Source: Closterium sp. NIES-65 (lineage: Eukaryota; Streptophyta; Zygnematophyceae; Desmidiales; Closteriaceae). From it: a stretch of 64,000 nucleotides of DNA. Position 1 is the first letter of the stretch, and every line of letters begins with the position of its first letter. The notes under the pieces were generated by a model. The model was not told the origin of the DNA. It made no database searches and was given only the letters and a program-made list of their open reading frames with translations. The translations under genes were made by a program, and so were the position numbers. Shown here piece after piece: positions 9,591 through 21,290 of the stretch. The stretch covers positions 157,333 to 221,332 of the forward strand of contig CANXME010002459.1 in NCBI GenBank assembly GCA_948144175.1. Reading direction: 5' to 3'.

Positions 9591-10683
9591 TGTTGGGTGC
9601 AAATTCACATTGCACGACATCCTGCCGTCTGTTTGTACGAGTATGCGTGTGCGAATGCATTTGCGTGTGAATGGTATGCTTGTGTGTTTGTTTGCTTTCG
9701 CAATTTTCGCTTGAAGCATTTGCAGGTACTCGCAAAATGTGCGCTTCGGCATAACATTGTACGCGCTATGAACAGTACAAGCAGAAAGGACGAGCTCGCA
9801 AAGGAACCCAAGATGGAAGCTTTGCGGTTCAACTTACTTGATTGCGCAGATTCAGTTCTATCCAACTCGAAATTGTACTGTTTTGTTTGGTTGACTATAG
9901 TGTAGCAGGGCAGGCACTATAGGGGTACAATTTAGGTAAAGGTTGGATGTTGTTTGTCTGTATCTGCATGCTACAGGGCCAGGGGAAACCAGCGGAACCA
10001 GCATTTGGCTGGTTGGGCAAAGACAAAACAGGTTCTGTTTTTAGGACCTGAACCTGGTTGTTGTTTTCCCAGGTTGGAAAAACAGAACCAGAGGTTGTTC
10101 ACCAACCTATCACCTGCTATTTTGTCCAGCCAGGTTGGTTCTGTTGCTTGGAATTATTTGGGATCATCCCTGGTTGTTCCCAGGTTGATTCCCAAGGTCC
10201 TTGCTAGCTAGAACTATTTATTCCTTCTCTGTTTGTACCTGAATATAGTGAAATTGATTCAAGCGAATTCCTTCCTTGCTGGAATTTCTTTTCTACGCGG
10301 TGCGACGGCGGAATGCTACCCGAGTCAACGCTAGTACGCTAGCACTCCAACGCTAGACTAACGCTGTCCGAGCCATAACTTCGTAATGGCAGAACTTTTC
10401 GCGAGGCAACTTGGCTTATTTTAAAGCTCTTAGAGTGAGCTTCGATATAGGAAATTCTCAGCTTAATCCGATCGACGGTCTGCACGATACGCTGCGCAAC
10501 GTTCAAGGTACTCTTGCTGTTTTGACTAAGTCCCTCTTGATCCCTCTCTCTACAAACTCGGACCCAAGGATAGGGGCTGGTCTTGTACCAGGCACCCAAG
10601 GACCCTTGGAGGTGACCCCGAGGAGAGGTTTTAAGTGTGATAAAGTCTTAATAGCTTGAGTTTATTAGGCCCTTACACCAACA
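9591..10683 (+). repeat. 5' LTR of Copia element 1
   Basis: 1093 bp, with 6-bp terminal inverted repeat TGTTGG/CCAACA. Differs visibly from the 3' LTR at one base (GAAGC here, GAAGG there, near 9820). Confidence 0.96.
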
Positions 10684-10686
10684 AGC

Positions 10687-10698
10687 TGGTATCAGAGC
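10687..10698 (+). promoter_or_regulatory. Primer-binding site of element 1
   Basis: TGGTATCAGAGC, complementary to the 3' end of plant initiator tRNA-Met, three bases after the LTR. Confidence 0.9.
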
Positions 10699-10729
10699 TG
10701 CGTTATAGTGATCCTCGATATAGGTAGCT

Positions 10730-13700
10730 ATGGCGGGCAACACCTCGGCGGTAGCTGGTGAATCTTCAGCCCAAGATCGTAGCGGCAGCCATGATTCTGG
10801 TGTTTCTGCGCCAAGGGGAGCGCGAACAAGCCAGGGCTCGCTGATCAAGGAGGTGCTGAAAAACTCACCGTCGAGAAATTCAATGGTGAGGGCTATGATG
10901 ATTGGGCCTGGAAAATGCAACTTTATTTCCGTCAAATCGGATTGCTGAAACTAATGATTGGGGAGGAGCCTAGACCGAGTGACCCCGCCCTTCAGGAAGA
11001 TTGGGACGAGCGCGCCTCGGCTGGCTACTACTTGATGTCGCAGAGTTTGGAGCTGAACCAGCGTCACCACGTCATGCACCTGCTGCCGGAGGTTGAGTGC
11101 GGTCCGAAGGCGTGGACGGTGTTGAAGGAGCTGCACGCCCCGACCTCCGTTGTTGCAACATTGATGCTGGAGAGGGAGCTGTCCGCGTTGCGCCTGAGCG
11201 AGGGAGAGCCGGTACAACCTGTCCTGGACAAATTGCGCGACCTCTACGCGAAGTTGGCGATCGCGGGAATCACCTACCCGGAGCAAACAAAGTGCTTGAA
11301 GATGCTCTCGCTGCTGCCGGAATCGTGGCTTCAATTCACGAGCGGATTGAGCCTGCCGCAGAACCAGAGCTCGTGGACACTCGAGTGGGTGCGGACAAAG
11401 ATTCTAGAGGAGGACTTCCGTCGCCGTCAACTGAGGGGTGGAGACGACGGCGTCAGCGGCTACGGGATGCAAGGGAGCCGACGTGGCAAAGGACGTGGCT
11501 TCGGTGGTGCTGGACGCGGTGCAAAGAAGGACGACGACTCCAACGACCAACAAGGAGGTACCGGTTGGGGTCGCGGTGCGAAATCTGGACGTGGGGGCAA
11601 GTCGGGTGCTGGTGGCAAAATGAAAGGGAGTTGCTGGTATTGTGAGAAGGAAGGGCACCCCTGGTTTTTGTGCTATAAGAAACCCGATGGATGGACCCCC
11701 CAGAATCGTCACCAGGATGGCGGCGCGCGGAGGAACCAGAAAAACGGCGCCAACATGGTCGCTGATTCGTCCGACAACAACCCGAAGGGCAACGGCGGTG
11801 CGGAGAAGAAGAAGGAGCGCACCGCGGGCCAATTCTTCCATATGGGAGACAAGGGGGAGCAAGGAGACGCATCTGCTAAGGCTAGAGCAGAGCTGCACCC
11901 CCTGGACTATTGGGTGTTGGACACAGGCGCTGCTTGGACAATGACGCCGCGCAAGGACCTGCTGGACGACGTACGCGCTGCACCGATTAATGAGGTGTGC
12001 TCTGCCTCTGGACACATGTTGAAGGTGGCTGGTGCGGGACGAGCTGCATTTAAGGGAGCGGATGGCAAGCCGGTGGTGCTGCACGACGTTCTCCTCGTCC
12101 CCGACCTGAAGGCCAACCTCATCTCCCTCCGTAAGCTTGGCAAGGCTGGGGTGAACACCAACACGGATGGGGCTCGCACTTATAAGGGGAAGCTGGGCAA
12201 TCGGGTGCTTTGGGATCTGCACGAGAGCAAGGACGTGTACAGATCTATGTGGCAGCTGCCGGCGCTGGCGTGGCACGGTGGGGGGCAGGCTGGAGAGGGG
12301 TCTGCATCCCAGGGGGAGTGCAACGCCGTTGGAGGGGTTGGTGTGAAAGTGTCGGCCAGATCTGGGGAGACAGATTGGGCAACTGCACACCGACGTTTGG
12401 GGCATGTGGCAATGCCTTTGCTGAAGCAGCTGGAGAAGGATGGAGCCGTTAAGGGCTTAAAGCTGAACGGACAACCACCCGATGATAACTGTGAAATTTG
12501 CCTCCTTTCAAAGTTCACCCGTTTCCCCTTCCATAGTGTGGCTGGCAGGAGCAAAAAGCCGTTGGAGCTGGTCCACATGGACTTGGTGGGGCCGCTGCCG
12601 GTGCAAGGGCACAAGGGGGAGCGGTACTTCCTAACCATAGTGGATGACTGGAGCAGGCTAATGTGGGCGTATCCGCTGAAGCAGAAAGATCACGCCGCCT
12701 CCACGATTCGGGACGATTGGCTGCCGTTCGTGGAGAAGCAAGCGGAGTGTGTGGTGAAGCGGATTAGGACAGATCGGGGTGGTGAGTTCCTTGGAGCTGA
12801 GATGACGGCCTGGCTCAAGAAGCAGGGCATCCAGAGGGAGCTGACCACGGCTTACACCCCACAGTCCAACGGTGTAGCAGAACGGGCGAACCGGACAATT
12901 CTGGAGACAGCTAGGGCGCTGCTCATAGAATCTGGGCTGGGCAACTTGATGTGGCCCCATGCTGTTCGGCACGCTACTGTCGCTAGGAACAGGGTACTCA
13001 CAAAGGTTGGGGATGACTCGTGGGTGCCGTTGGAGAGGTGGCTTGGGAGGAAGCCGCCGGTGGACATGCTGAGGGTGTTCGGTTGCATGGCAGTCGCCCA
13101 CGTTCCCAAGACCTATCGCAGTAAGTTGGGGGCGAGTGCAATCTGGTGTGTGCATTTGGGGCTGGCTGCTGAGAGCAAGGGATGGCTGCTGTGGGAGCCT
13201 TCCAAGGGTGTGTTGTTTGACAGCAGGGATGTGAAGTTTGTTGAGGGCATGATGTATGGGAGCTGGGAGAAACAGCCGGAGGCCAGGGTGTCCCAGCAGA
13301 TGGAGCAGATTACCATGCAGCTGGACCTGACTCCTAGTGTGTGGGAGGAGGGAGAGGAGGCAGCTGCAGAGGGTGGTGATAAAGAGAAGGTGCAGGAGGC
13401 ACCTGCTGGTGGAGGTGATGGTGTGGAGATTAGCGGTAGCACTAGTGGAGCTGCTGGATCCGAGGGAGGAGAGCAGCAGCAGGGGAAAACTAAGAAGCCG
13501 AAGGGTGTTATTATGAAGGGATGGGAGACACCCGTCTCCAGGCCAGGACGTACCCGTATGGCTACTAAGAAGCTGACTGCAGGAGCTGATGTAGCGGAGC
13601 AGCAGCTTGGGACCGAGGAGGCATTGCTGATTCTACCGCATGGCTATGACCCGGATGAGGAGGATCAACCTGCGTACTGTTTTCTTGCCCCTGCACCAGA

Positions 13701-15309
13701 GGAACCAGCTAGCATGGAGGAGGCATTAGCTGGACCAGATAGGGACAAATGGCTAGCTTCCAGGGATGCTGAGTACCAGAGCCTGCTGGAGAATGGGACT
13801 TGGGAACTAGTGGTGCTGCCTGAGGGAAAGAAAGCGGTACAATGCAAGTGGGTGCTAAGGATCAAGACTGACGACAGGGGGCAGGTCACCATCTACAAGA
13901 GTAGGTTGGTGGCTAAGGGGTTTATGCAGAAGGAGAAGCGGGACTTCAATGAGATCTTTGCTCCCACTGCCAAACCCCCTACCCTTCGTGTCTTGTTGGC
14001 AGATGCAGCCGTTAGTGGGAAGTTCATTATCCAGATGGACATATCAACGGCATTTTTCAACGGGATTTTAGAGGAGGAGGTGTTCATGACGCAGCCACCT
14101 GGGTATGAGGATGGTACGGGCAGGGTGTGCAAGCTGAAAAAGTCCATCTACGGCTTGAAGCAGGCGCCACGCTGCTGGTACCAGAAGTTGGCAGCTGTTT
14201 TAGAGGAGATGGGATTCAGGACCAGCAGCTGTGATGAGAGCCTCTTTCTCAAGGGGGAGGGGGAGAAGCTGGTGCTGTTTCTGGTCTATGTGGACGACAT
14301 TCTTCTCTTTAGCAGCAGCATGAAGGAGATCCAGAAGGTGCAGCAGCAGCTGATGGAGAACTTCAAGTGCAAGAACCTTGGGGAGGTAAAGTACTACCTC
14401 GGGATGCACGTGGAGAGGGATCTGGATCACAGGTGGTTGAAGCTGCACCAGGAGAAGTTCATCAAGGAGCTTGGGGAGAAGTACGGAATTGAGAATGAGC
14501 GCAAGGTTGCAACTCCCCTGCCAGCAGAATTCAAGCTTGTGAAAGCTGCAGAGGATGAAGGGGTTGAAGCCGAGGAGCAGCAGCAATTTCAGTCCTTGGT
14601 GGGCAGCCTCTTGTATGCAGCAGTTCACACGAGACCCGACATCTCTTTCTCGGTTGGGCAGCTGGCTAGGGTAGTGCAGAATCCATCAGAGGAGCAGGTG
14701 GATGCAGCTGAGCGTGTGGTGAAGTATCTGAACTCTCACCCAAGCATTGGAGTTCAATACTCCGCATCTGCACAGGTGAAGCAGAAAGGGGTTGAGGTGC
14801 TGAAAGAGAAGGGGGAGAGGCTTGGAGAAGGCAAGCTTTTTCTCACTTGCTTTACTGATGCTACGTGGGCCTCTGAGAAGGAGGATTCCTCATCTGTGGG
14901 AGGATACATCTGCGTAGTTGGGGGAGGACCGGTTAGTTGGAGGTCAAAGAAGCAGACGGAGACAGCACTCTCTTCCGTGGAATCAGAGTACATGGCGATG
15001 TTCCATGGGGTGAAGGAGGTGATTTGGCTGAGGAGGCTGTTGGAGGAGATTGGCCAGGAGCAAAAGGTTGCTACGCCGCTGTTTTGTGATAGCAAGGGAG
15101 CTCTTGGGATGGCCAGGAACGCTGTGCTTCATGGGCTGAATAAGCACATGCGTATCAAGTGGCACTGGCTGCGTAAGGAGGTGAAGAGGGGGACGGTGAA
15201 TCCGATCTACATCAAGACTCACCAGCAGCCAGCAGACTTCCTCACCAAGAGGCTTGCGGATGAGTCTCATTGGCGTTGTGTGCGCATGAGTGGAATGAGC
15301 ATGAACTAG
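10730..15309 (+). pseudogene. gag-pol polyprotein of element 1, one-base frameshift
   Basis: Same polyprotein as element 2 (27116-31696), starting MAGNTSAVAG and ending MSGMSMN. A single T is missing in the gag region near 10864 (AAAAACTCACC here, AAAAACTTCACC in element 2), so translation from the start runs out of frame and stops near 10948. The remaining frame to 15309 is otherwise open with all pol motifs: zinc knuckle CWYCEKEGHPWFLC, protease WVLDTGA, integrase HMDLVG and RTDRGGEF, reverse transcriptase YVDD, RNase H SSVESEYMAM. The reverse transcriptase has STAFFNG where element 2 has the more usual STAFLNG. It probably yields no functional Gag-Pol, but its RNA could be mobilised in trans. 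Confidence 0.93.
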
Positions 15310-15340
15310 TATGGAATGATGGGGATGCAGCCGGCAGGCT

Positions 15341-15351
15341 GAGGGGGAGTG
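15341..15351 (+). promoter_or_regulatory. Polypurine tract of element 1
   Basis: GAGGGGGAGTG directly before the 3' LTR, the expected plus-strand primer. Confidence 0.85.
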
Positions 15352-16444
15352 TGTTGGGTGCAAATTCACATTGCACGACATCCTGCCGTCTGTTTGTACG
15401 AGTATGCGTGTGCGAATGCATTTGCGTGTGAATGGTATGCTTGTGTGTTTGTTTGCTTTCGCAATTTTCGCTTGAAGCATTTGCAGGTACTCGCAAAATG
15501 TGCGCTTCGGCATAACATTGTACGCGCTATGAACAGTACAAGCAGAAAGGACGAGCTCGCAAAGGAACCCAAGATGGAAGGTTTGCGGTTCAACTTACTT
15601 GATTGCGCAGATTCAGTTCTATCCAACTCGAAATTGTACTGTTTTGTTTGGTTGACTATAGTGTAGCAGGGCAGGCACTATAGGGGTACAATTTAGGTAA
15701 AGGTTGGATGTTGTTTGTCTGTATCTGCATGCTACAGGGCCAGGGGAAACCAGCGGAACCAGCATTTGGCTGGTTGGGCAAAGACAAAACAGGTTCTGTT
15801 TTTAGGACCTGAACCTGGTTGTTGTTTTCCCAGGTTGGAAAAACAGAACCAGAGGTTGTTCACCAACCTATCACCTGCTATTTTGTCCAGCCAGGTTGGT
15901 TCTGTTGCTTGGAATTATTTGGGATCATCCCTGGTTGTTCCCAGGTTGATTCCCAAGGTCCTTGCTAGCTAGAACTATTTATTCCTTCTCTGTTTGTACC
16001 TGAATATAGTGAAATTGATTCAAGCGAATTCCTTCCTTGCTGGAATTTCTTTTCTACGCGGTGCGACGGCGGAATGCTACCCGAGTCAACGCTAGTACGC
16101 TAGCACTCCAACGCTAGACTAACGCTGTCCGAGCCATAACTTCGTAATGGCAGAACTTTTCGCGAGGCAACTTGGCTTATTTTAAAGCTCTTAGAGTGAG
16201 CTTCGATATAGGAAATTCTCAGCTTAATCCGATCGACGGTCTGCACGATACGCTGCGCAACGTTCAAGGTACTCTTGCTGTTTTGACTAAGTCCCTCTTG
16301 ATCCCTCTCTCTACAAACTCGGACCCAAGGATAGGGGCTGGTCTTGTACCAGGCACCCAAGGACCCTTGGAGGTGACCCCGAGGAGAGGTTTTAAGTGTG
16401 ATAAAGTCTTAATAGCTTGAGTTTATTAGGCCCTTACACCAACA
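15352..16444 (+). repeat. 3' LTR of Copia element 1
   Basis: 1093 bp, same limits as the 5' LTR, followed by the target duplicate GCCAC. Confidence 0.96.
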
Positions 16445-17375
16445 GCCACGTCATCCCCAACACTCACCTTCCGCCACGTCACACCCACCTGCATCCGCCA
16501 CATCATCCCCAACCCTCACCTTCCGCCACGTCACACCCTCCTGCATCCGCCACGTCCACCAACAACCAGCCCCTCGCGCCACGTCACACCCTCCTGCATC
16601 TGCCACGTCACACCCTCCTGCATCCGCCATGTCCACCAACAACCAGCCCCCCGTGCCACGTCACACCCTCCCACCCCATGCCACGTCACCCCCCACCCAC
16701 CTGACACGCGTCACCTTGTCACGCGCCGCTCCCGTGTATCATTCCAAACGCCATGTCTGCCCCAACCCTCACATTCTACCACGTCACACCCTTTTGCATC
16801 CGCCAACAACCCGCCCTACTTGCCACGTCACACCCCCACCAAGAGCCACGTCACCCCCCACCCTCCTGAAACGCCTCGCTGCGTCACGCACCGCACACGT
16901 GTACTCTTTTGAACAGCCACGTCATCCCCAACCATCACCTTCCGCCACGTCACACCCACCTGCATCCGCCACGTCATTCCCAACCCTCACCTTCCGCCAC
17001 GTCACATCCTCCTGCATCCGCCACGTCCACCAAATAGCCCCACGTGCCACGTCACACCCTCTTGCATCCGCCACGTCACACCCTCCTGCATCCGCCACGT
17101 TCACCAACCAGCCCCACGTGCCACGTCACACCCTCCTGCATCCGCCACGTCACACCCTCCTGCATCCGCCACGTCACACCCTCCTGCATCCGCCACGTCC
17201 ACCAACAACCAGCCCCCCGTGCCACGTCACACCCTCCCACCCCATGCCACGTCACCCCCCACCCACCTGATACGCATCGCCTCGTCACGCGCCGCTCAGA
17301 TGGAGCCTTCGAAACCGCCACGTCAGCCCCAACCTTGCCCTGGTTGCCACGTCAACCCCAACCCGCCCCATTTGG
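16445..17375 (+). repeat. GC-rich minisatellite, right part
   Basis: Continuation of the array at 8180-9590 after Copia element 1. The first five bases, GCCAC, duplicate 9586-9590. Another higher-order start (AACAGCCACGTCATCCCC) is at about 16913. The units degrade after about 17290. Confidence 0.9.
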
Positions 17376-18106
17376 CCTGCCACATACCGGAAATGGGTTT
17401 GTCTCTAGCAACACTAGCACTCGTGCCTTGTCCACGACGCTCATCCGCGGCGGGGTACCAGCCATAGGCAGGGCTGCCGACCCGCCGGCATAGCTGGCAG
17501 GTACTCCACGATGCAGGCCGAGCTGTGCAAACATGGCGTACATCTCAGACCGCAGTGCGTGGAACTCCTCCCGTGTAACAAACGGCTCGTGCTCCGCACT
17601 TTCACCTAGGGCACCCATGAGTGGAGGAAAAAGGTGTGAAGAATCCCCTATCTGGCCAAGGGGATCAGCATCTTCTGCAGCAGTCCCGTGTGCCCCCACA
17701 CTATCACGCTGGGGGGAAAAGGGGAGCTCAGGGCAGGGATTGGTATAAGTGCCTGCCTGATGCCCGCGCGATGGACCGGCGACGGGGGAGACCGCCCTGC
17801 CCCGGACAGGAGAAGCGTGTAGCGACCGAAATGGGTACGAGGGTGAGGCAGTGGGGTTTGCGTGACGGGGGCTGGTGGAGGGGATTCGGATTCCTCTCCT
17901 CTTGGCGCGCCGGGTGCCGTCTTAGCGACTTTGCTCGGGTCGGTGTATGGCGTGTAGAACCTTGGTGCTCCTGTGGCTAGCGGTGGAACACTCGCTCTTC
18001 CGGCAGCCTTCGTTAGCTGCATCCGTTGCACGCTTACAGGTGGCCCAATGCCTGTAACGCGAGGGGCTGAGATGTAGAGGGAGTAGGATAAAGAAATTAG
18101 AGTCAA
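17376..18106 (-). CDS. Possible coding segment, unidentified
   Basis: Minus-strand frames here look partly protein-like. They include ESAEHEPFVTREEFHALRSE, then MYAMFAQLGLHRG (possible short coiled segment), and a proline-rich part with PRFYTPYTDPSKVAKTAPG. Two frames must be joined near 17650-17700, by an intron or a frameshift. The position upstream of the minus-strand gene at 6989-8055, across the minisatellite, would fit upstream exons of the same gene; this is conjecture. No family recognised. Confidence 0.25.
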
Positions 18107-19124
18107 TCGGTTTCAATACAGGGCCAGACATGCATGCATAACATCAAAGGTTTGAATCTAAATCGGGTTTAGGGTTGTACTGGTTTGAGACAAGAGGGTT
18201 TACCTTGCTTGGTAGATTTGTCGACCCTCTCCTTCCCTGCAAGGGAGAAACATGTTATAGTCGCAGTAGGCTCCAATGTGCCTAAAACGAAAGATAGAGT
18301 GCACAGTCGGATTTCTGCACAGCGGCTTCAAACGTTCATAGCGATCTGCTCACAACTCCAAATGACTTCATTCAACTTGGATCTGGAGCGCCTTAACGTC
18401 GCCTACAATAGGCAATTTAAATCGCAAGCTTTCAATAAGAAATGACGACACAGCGTCGGTTTGAACGAACGGCACTATGGCAGCAACATAGTCTTAGAAC
18501 ACAAGATAGGAAGAGTTAGGAAGAGTTACGAGTTGGGAATGACTCCCAGCTCCTACAAACCCCGAGAGCCGAGGTACAGTGATGTGGAACAGTGCCACAC
18601 TGTCCCCAACCACGAAGGGTCTCGAAACTACCCTTCACTAGGGCCTACACCAAGTGAAATGTTACACTACTCAAAGTAATGGACCTATCTTCAATATCTT
18701 GAGGTGCACCCTTTTGGCGAGCTTCGAAATCACTCGAGGCTTGACACAAAGGCTCGGGCTCTTCATCACAAAATCATCCTTGAGTTCTTGATGGGTCTTC
18801 TGCACACACCTGTGACACGCCGAACGTTCGACACAGGACAAAATAGAAACCGCGCGCGAGACAGAAACGACCGCGTAACACGCGTCTAGCGATATCTCGC
18901 TATTGACTCGACACACACACTCGACATCATGACTCAACATTCACACACAATTATAAGCATGAAATATATATTATCCCATGCCCTCATACCATTCCATACA
19001 CACACACATGCACGCACACGGACAACAAGCCGAGTGCAAACCGTAGGGTTGCACCAACAAAACAATGGGAAAAAATGGTGTTATTTGGCACGGTTGACCA
19101 GATGGTTCAACAACCACGCCACTT
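18107..19124. other. No gene seen
   Basis: Mixed-composition DNA without a convincing reading frame. It contains short CA-rich runs near 18998-19020. The last part probably is 3' flank of the minus-strand gene ending at 19125. Confidence 0.4.
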
Positions 19125-20639
19125 TTATTGGCCACAACGCTCACCTTTCTGCTGTCCCTTCGGTTTTGGGGCAGCCTGCGCCTTCTCGTTACCACCTTTC
19201 CGCGGGGTGCTTTGGCGGACGCTGCGACGTTTACCGGCAGGTTCTTTCTTGCCGGTACCCACTGGAACACCTTTGCCGCGGCCACCCTTTCCTCCTCCAC
19301 CCCCTTCTGCTCCCTGGCTCTCTTGCTCTTTACCACCCCCTTCACTTTCGACCTTGACCTTACGCGCCTTCTATTTTCCCGATGCTTCGCCGCGCGCGGC
19401 GTTAACTGCCCCGCGTTTTCGGGAAGGGCGAGTCCGGCCCCCCACCTTCCCTTTACCACTCACCCGTCTGCCACGCCCGCCCCGTCCCTTCACTGGCGCC
19501 ACATCCTCCTCCTCCTCCTCCTCCTCCTCCTCCTCCTCCTCCTCCTCCTCCTCCTCCTCCTCCTCCTCCTCCTCCTCCTCCTCCTCCTCATCCTCCTCTG
19601 CTGCCTCCTCCTCGTCGTCATCCTCATCCTCGTCGTCACCCTGTTTCTCCTCCTCCTCCTCCTCCTCCTCCTCCTCCTCCTCCTCCTCCTCCTCCTCCTC
19701 CTCCTCCTCCTTATCCTCCTCCTCTTCCTCCTCCTCCTCCTTATCCTCATCCTCCTCTTTGTCCTCCCCGCCATCATTCTCATCTTTTTCATCCTCCCCA
19801 ACATCCATGTCATCCTCCTCCGCATCCTCTTTATCCTCCTCTTCCTCCGCATCCTCCTCATCCTCCTCCTCCTCCGTATTACTAGGGTGTTCATCGCCCC
19901 GTTTCTGCCTCGTCCCTGTGACTGCTTTCTTGCCTCTCTTTCCGCCGGATGTTTTTCTTGCTGCGGGTCGGCCCTTCTGGCGCAATGCTTGACCGCGCGT
20001 CTTGCCACTAGCTTCCTTGGCGCCTCGCATTGTCCCAACTTCCTCGCCTCCGGCGTTGTCAGCACTGCTTGTCGTCTGCCGCCTCTTTGCCCGCGTGGTG
20101 AGGTCCCCGGGCACGGTGGTGTCATAATCGTCCTCCCCATCGCTCCTCCTCTGCCTACGCCTCCCCCGTCTACCAGAAGGAGGAGAGCCACCGACCTGGC
20201 CCTCCGACTCGTGCTCCCCCACCTTGTCCTTATCCAGCACGACTGCAGAAACTTCGACCACAGTCGGCTGGAGCAGCGTCAGATGGTGTTGCGATGCCGC
20301 CGCCTTGGACTCCTTGGTTACGGCATGCTCGGCGCGGGGATCGCCTCCGTGGTTTCCCCCTGTCGCCGATCCCTCTATCTCCGCCGACAGGAATGCAAGA
20401 CTCGTGCTCCGTCGCCCCGTAGCTTTGTTGCCGCCAGTGGTGCCGTCGTTACTCAGACCAGGCTCGGTTCCAGCAGAGGCAACATCCGCTTCTTTGCGCA
20501 CAGTAGAAACACGCTTACGTGGCTTTGGTTTAGGCCCCTTGTCTTCCGCTTTCTTGCCAGACTCCTGTTGACCGCGCTCGACCTTTTTTGGCGCCGCTTT
20601 TTTCTGCCCAATGCCTGGTGCGACGGACGCATTAGTTTT
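19125..20639 (-). CDS. Lys/Arg-rich protein with long poly-Glu tract
   Basis: A minus-strand frame is open from 20639. It starts KTNASVAPGIGQKKAAPKK, then PKPKPRKRVS, then a mixed region (GRRGRRRQRRSDGEDDYD), then a long run of Glu with some Asp (about 19880-19503), then basic Gly/Arg/Lys sequence (VKGRGGRGRRVSGKGK). A TAG at 19371-19373 interrupts it, but the same frame continues with KARKVKVESEGGG and RRSVRQSTPRKGG to a TAA at 19125-19127. No ATG lies at the start of the open frame, so an upstream exon is likely. The basic-acidic-basic pattern suits a nuclear or nucleolar nucleic-acid or histone-binding protein; that is inference from composition. It could be a pseudogene because of the internal stop. 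Confidence 0.5.
19502..19880 (+). repeat. CTC/GAG trinucleotide microsatellite
   Basis: Long pure CTC runs (about 19502-19588 and 19645-19712) with CAT, TTC and TTA interruptions between and after. In the minus-strand frame they encode Glu with Asp and Lys interruptions. Length variation would change the acidic tract by whole residues. Confidence 0.95.
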
Positions 20640-20642
20640 TTA

Positions 20643-21056
20643 GCGCCGCCACCGCTCTCCCTATCTATCTATTGAGACGTCCTCCTTGTCGCGCGGCGGC
20701 CGGCCTGTTCCTTCCCCATTGCTTGGTTACGTATTGCACAAGTCATGGTCGTTGTAGGAAAGCAAATGAGCACATCGCGCGGAAGGGTTGTGCCGGTTTC
20801 GAAGGGGTACTGCAACGGAATCCCACGATGGGATTATCGACGGTCGATCACTGTTATCTGTATCCGAAAACCACCGCTTCATCTAAAACTGAACTAGTAG
20901 CCACTAAGCAGAGAGCTATGGCCGCGACGGAGAGGAGTGAGTCAAACAGCAAGCAGCGTCAAAGTGTTGGACCAGGGAGTGACGGAAGCAGGTGGGTGGG
21001 GCACGAGGGTGGTTGGGGTGGGTTGCGAGACTAGAGAGATTACTGTTACCCTATCA
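20643..21056. other. No gene seen
   Basis: Spacer between the poly-Glu gene and TRIM2. A TATC run lies near 20660-20670. The last five bases, TATCA, are the TRIM2 target duplicate. Confidence 0.4.
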
Positions 21057-21197
21057 TGTCAGTAGATCTGCACTGTGGATGCCCGATTGATCTTGGAGAG
21101 GGTTACAGAGGCGTTCGTCTGGGGGGTTATGGGCGCATTGACCCGCTACTGAAACAAGCCCTTTTATCCCAATGGTCTAGTGCTTGGGATTCTGACA
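21057..21197 (+). repeat. TRIM2 5' LTR (141 bp)
   Basis: TG...CA limits. Its 3' end TGGTCTAGTGCTTGGGATTC resembles the D-arm half of a tRNA-Glu/Asp gene. Confidence 0.95.
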
Positions 21198-21237
21198 TGG
21201 TATCAGAGCGGTCTCGGGTTCGATTCCCGGTGTATGC
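21166..21237 (+). promoter_or_regulatory. tRNA-like fold with pol III A and B boxes
   Basis: A box TGGTCTAGTGC (21173-21183) and B box GGTTCGATTCC (21217-21227) start 44 nt apart, the usual spacing in a tRNA gene. By hand, three arms fold: a D arm (GTCT/GGAT with G-U pairs), an anticodon-like arm TCTGA-CATGGTA-TCAGA with a 7-nt loop, and a T arm of five pairs (the outer one T-G) with loop TTCGATT. The acceptor halves do not pair and position 33 is not U, so it is not a functional tRNA. The anticodon-like arm is formed jointly by the LTR end and the primer-binding site. Confidence 0.7.
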
Positions 21238-21290
21238 ACATGTAGGCCGTCGTCGCTGTGCTTAGTCCTGGGCCTTCCAGTGTGGAGGGG

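Larger units (their letters stand above)
9591..16444 (+). mobile_element. Copia element 1, full length, frameshifted
   Basis: A complete 6854-bp Ty1/copia element: 1093-bp LTRs (9591-10683 and 15352-16444) starting TGTTGG and ending CCAACA, a primer-binding site, a gag-pol frame, a polypurine tract, and a perfect 5-bp target duplication GCCAC (9586-9590, 16445-16449). It inserted into the minisatellite. It is almost identical to element 2, differing by a few substitutions and one missing base, which accounts for its being 1 bp shorter. The LTRs show one visible difference, so insertion was very recent. Confidence 0.97.

Noticed and set aside
9591..10683. Small frames in the 1093-bp LTRs, repeated four times in the window
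   Set aside because: They recur because the LTR recurs; they have no coding character.
19075..20675. Very long plus-strand poly-Ser and poly-Leu frames opposite the poly-Glu region
   Set aside because: They are mirror readings of the CTC/GAG microsatellite; the minus-strand frame has the more protein-like flanks.
21166..21240. Functional tRNA gene (tRNA-Glu/Asp like)
   Set aside because: The acceptor stem halves do not pair and position 33 is not U; the sequence is better explained as part of TRIM2.
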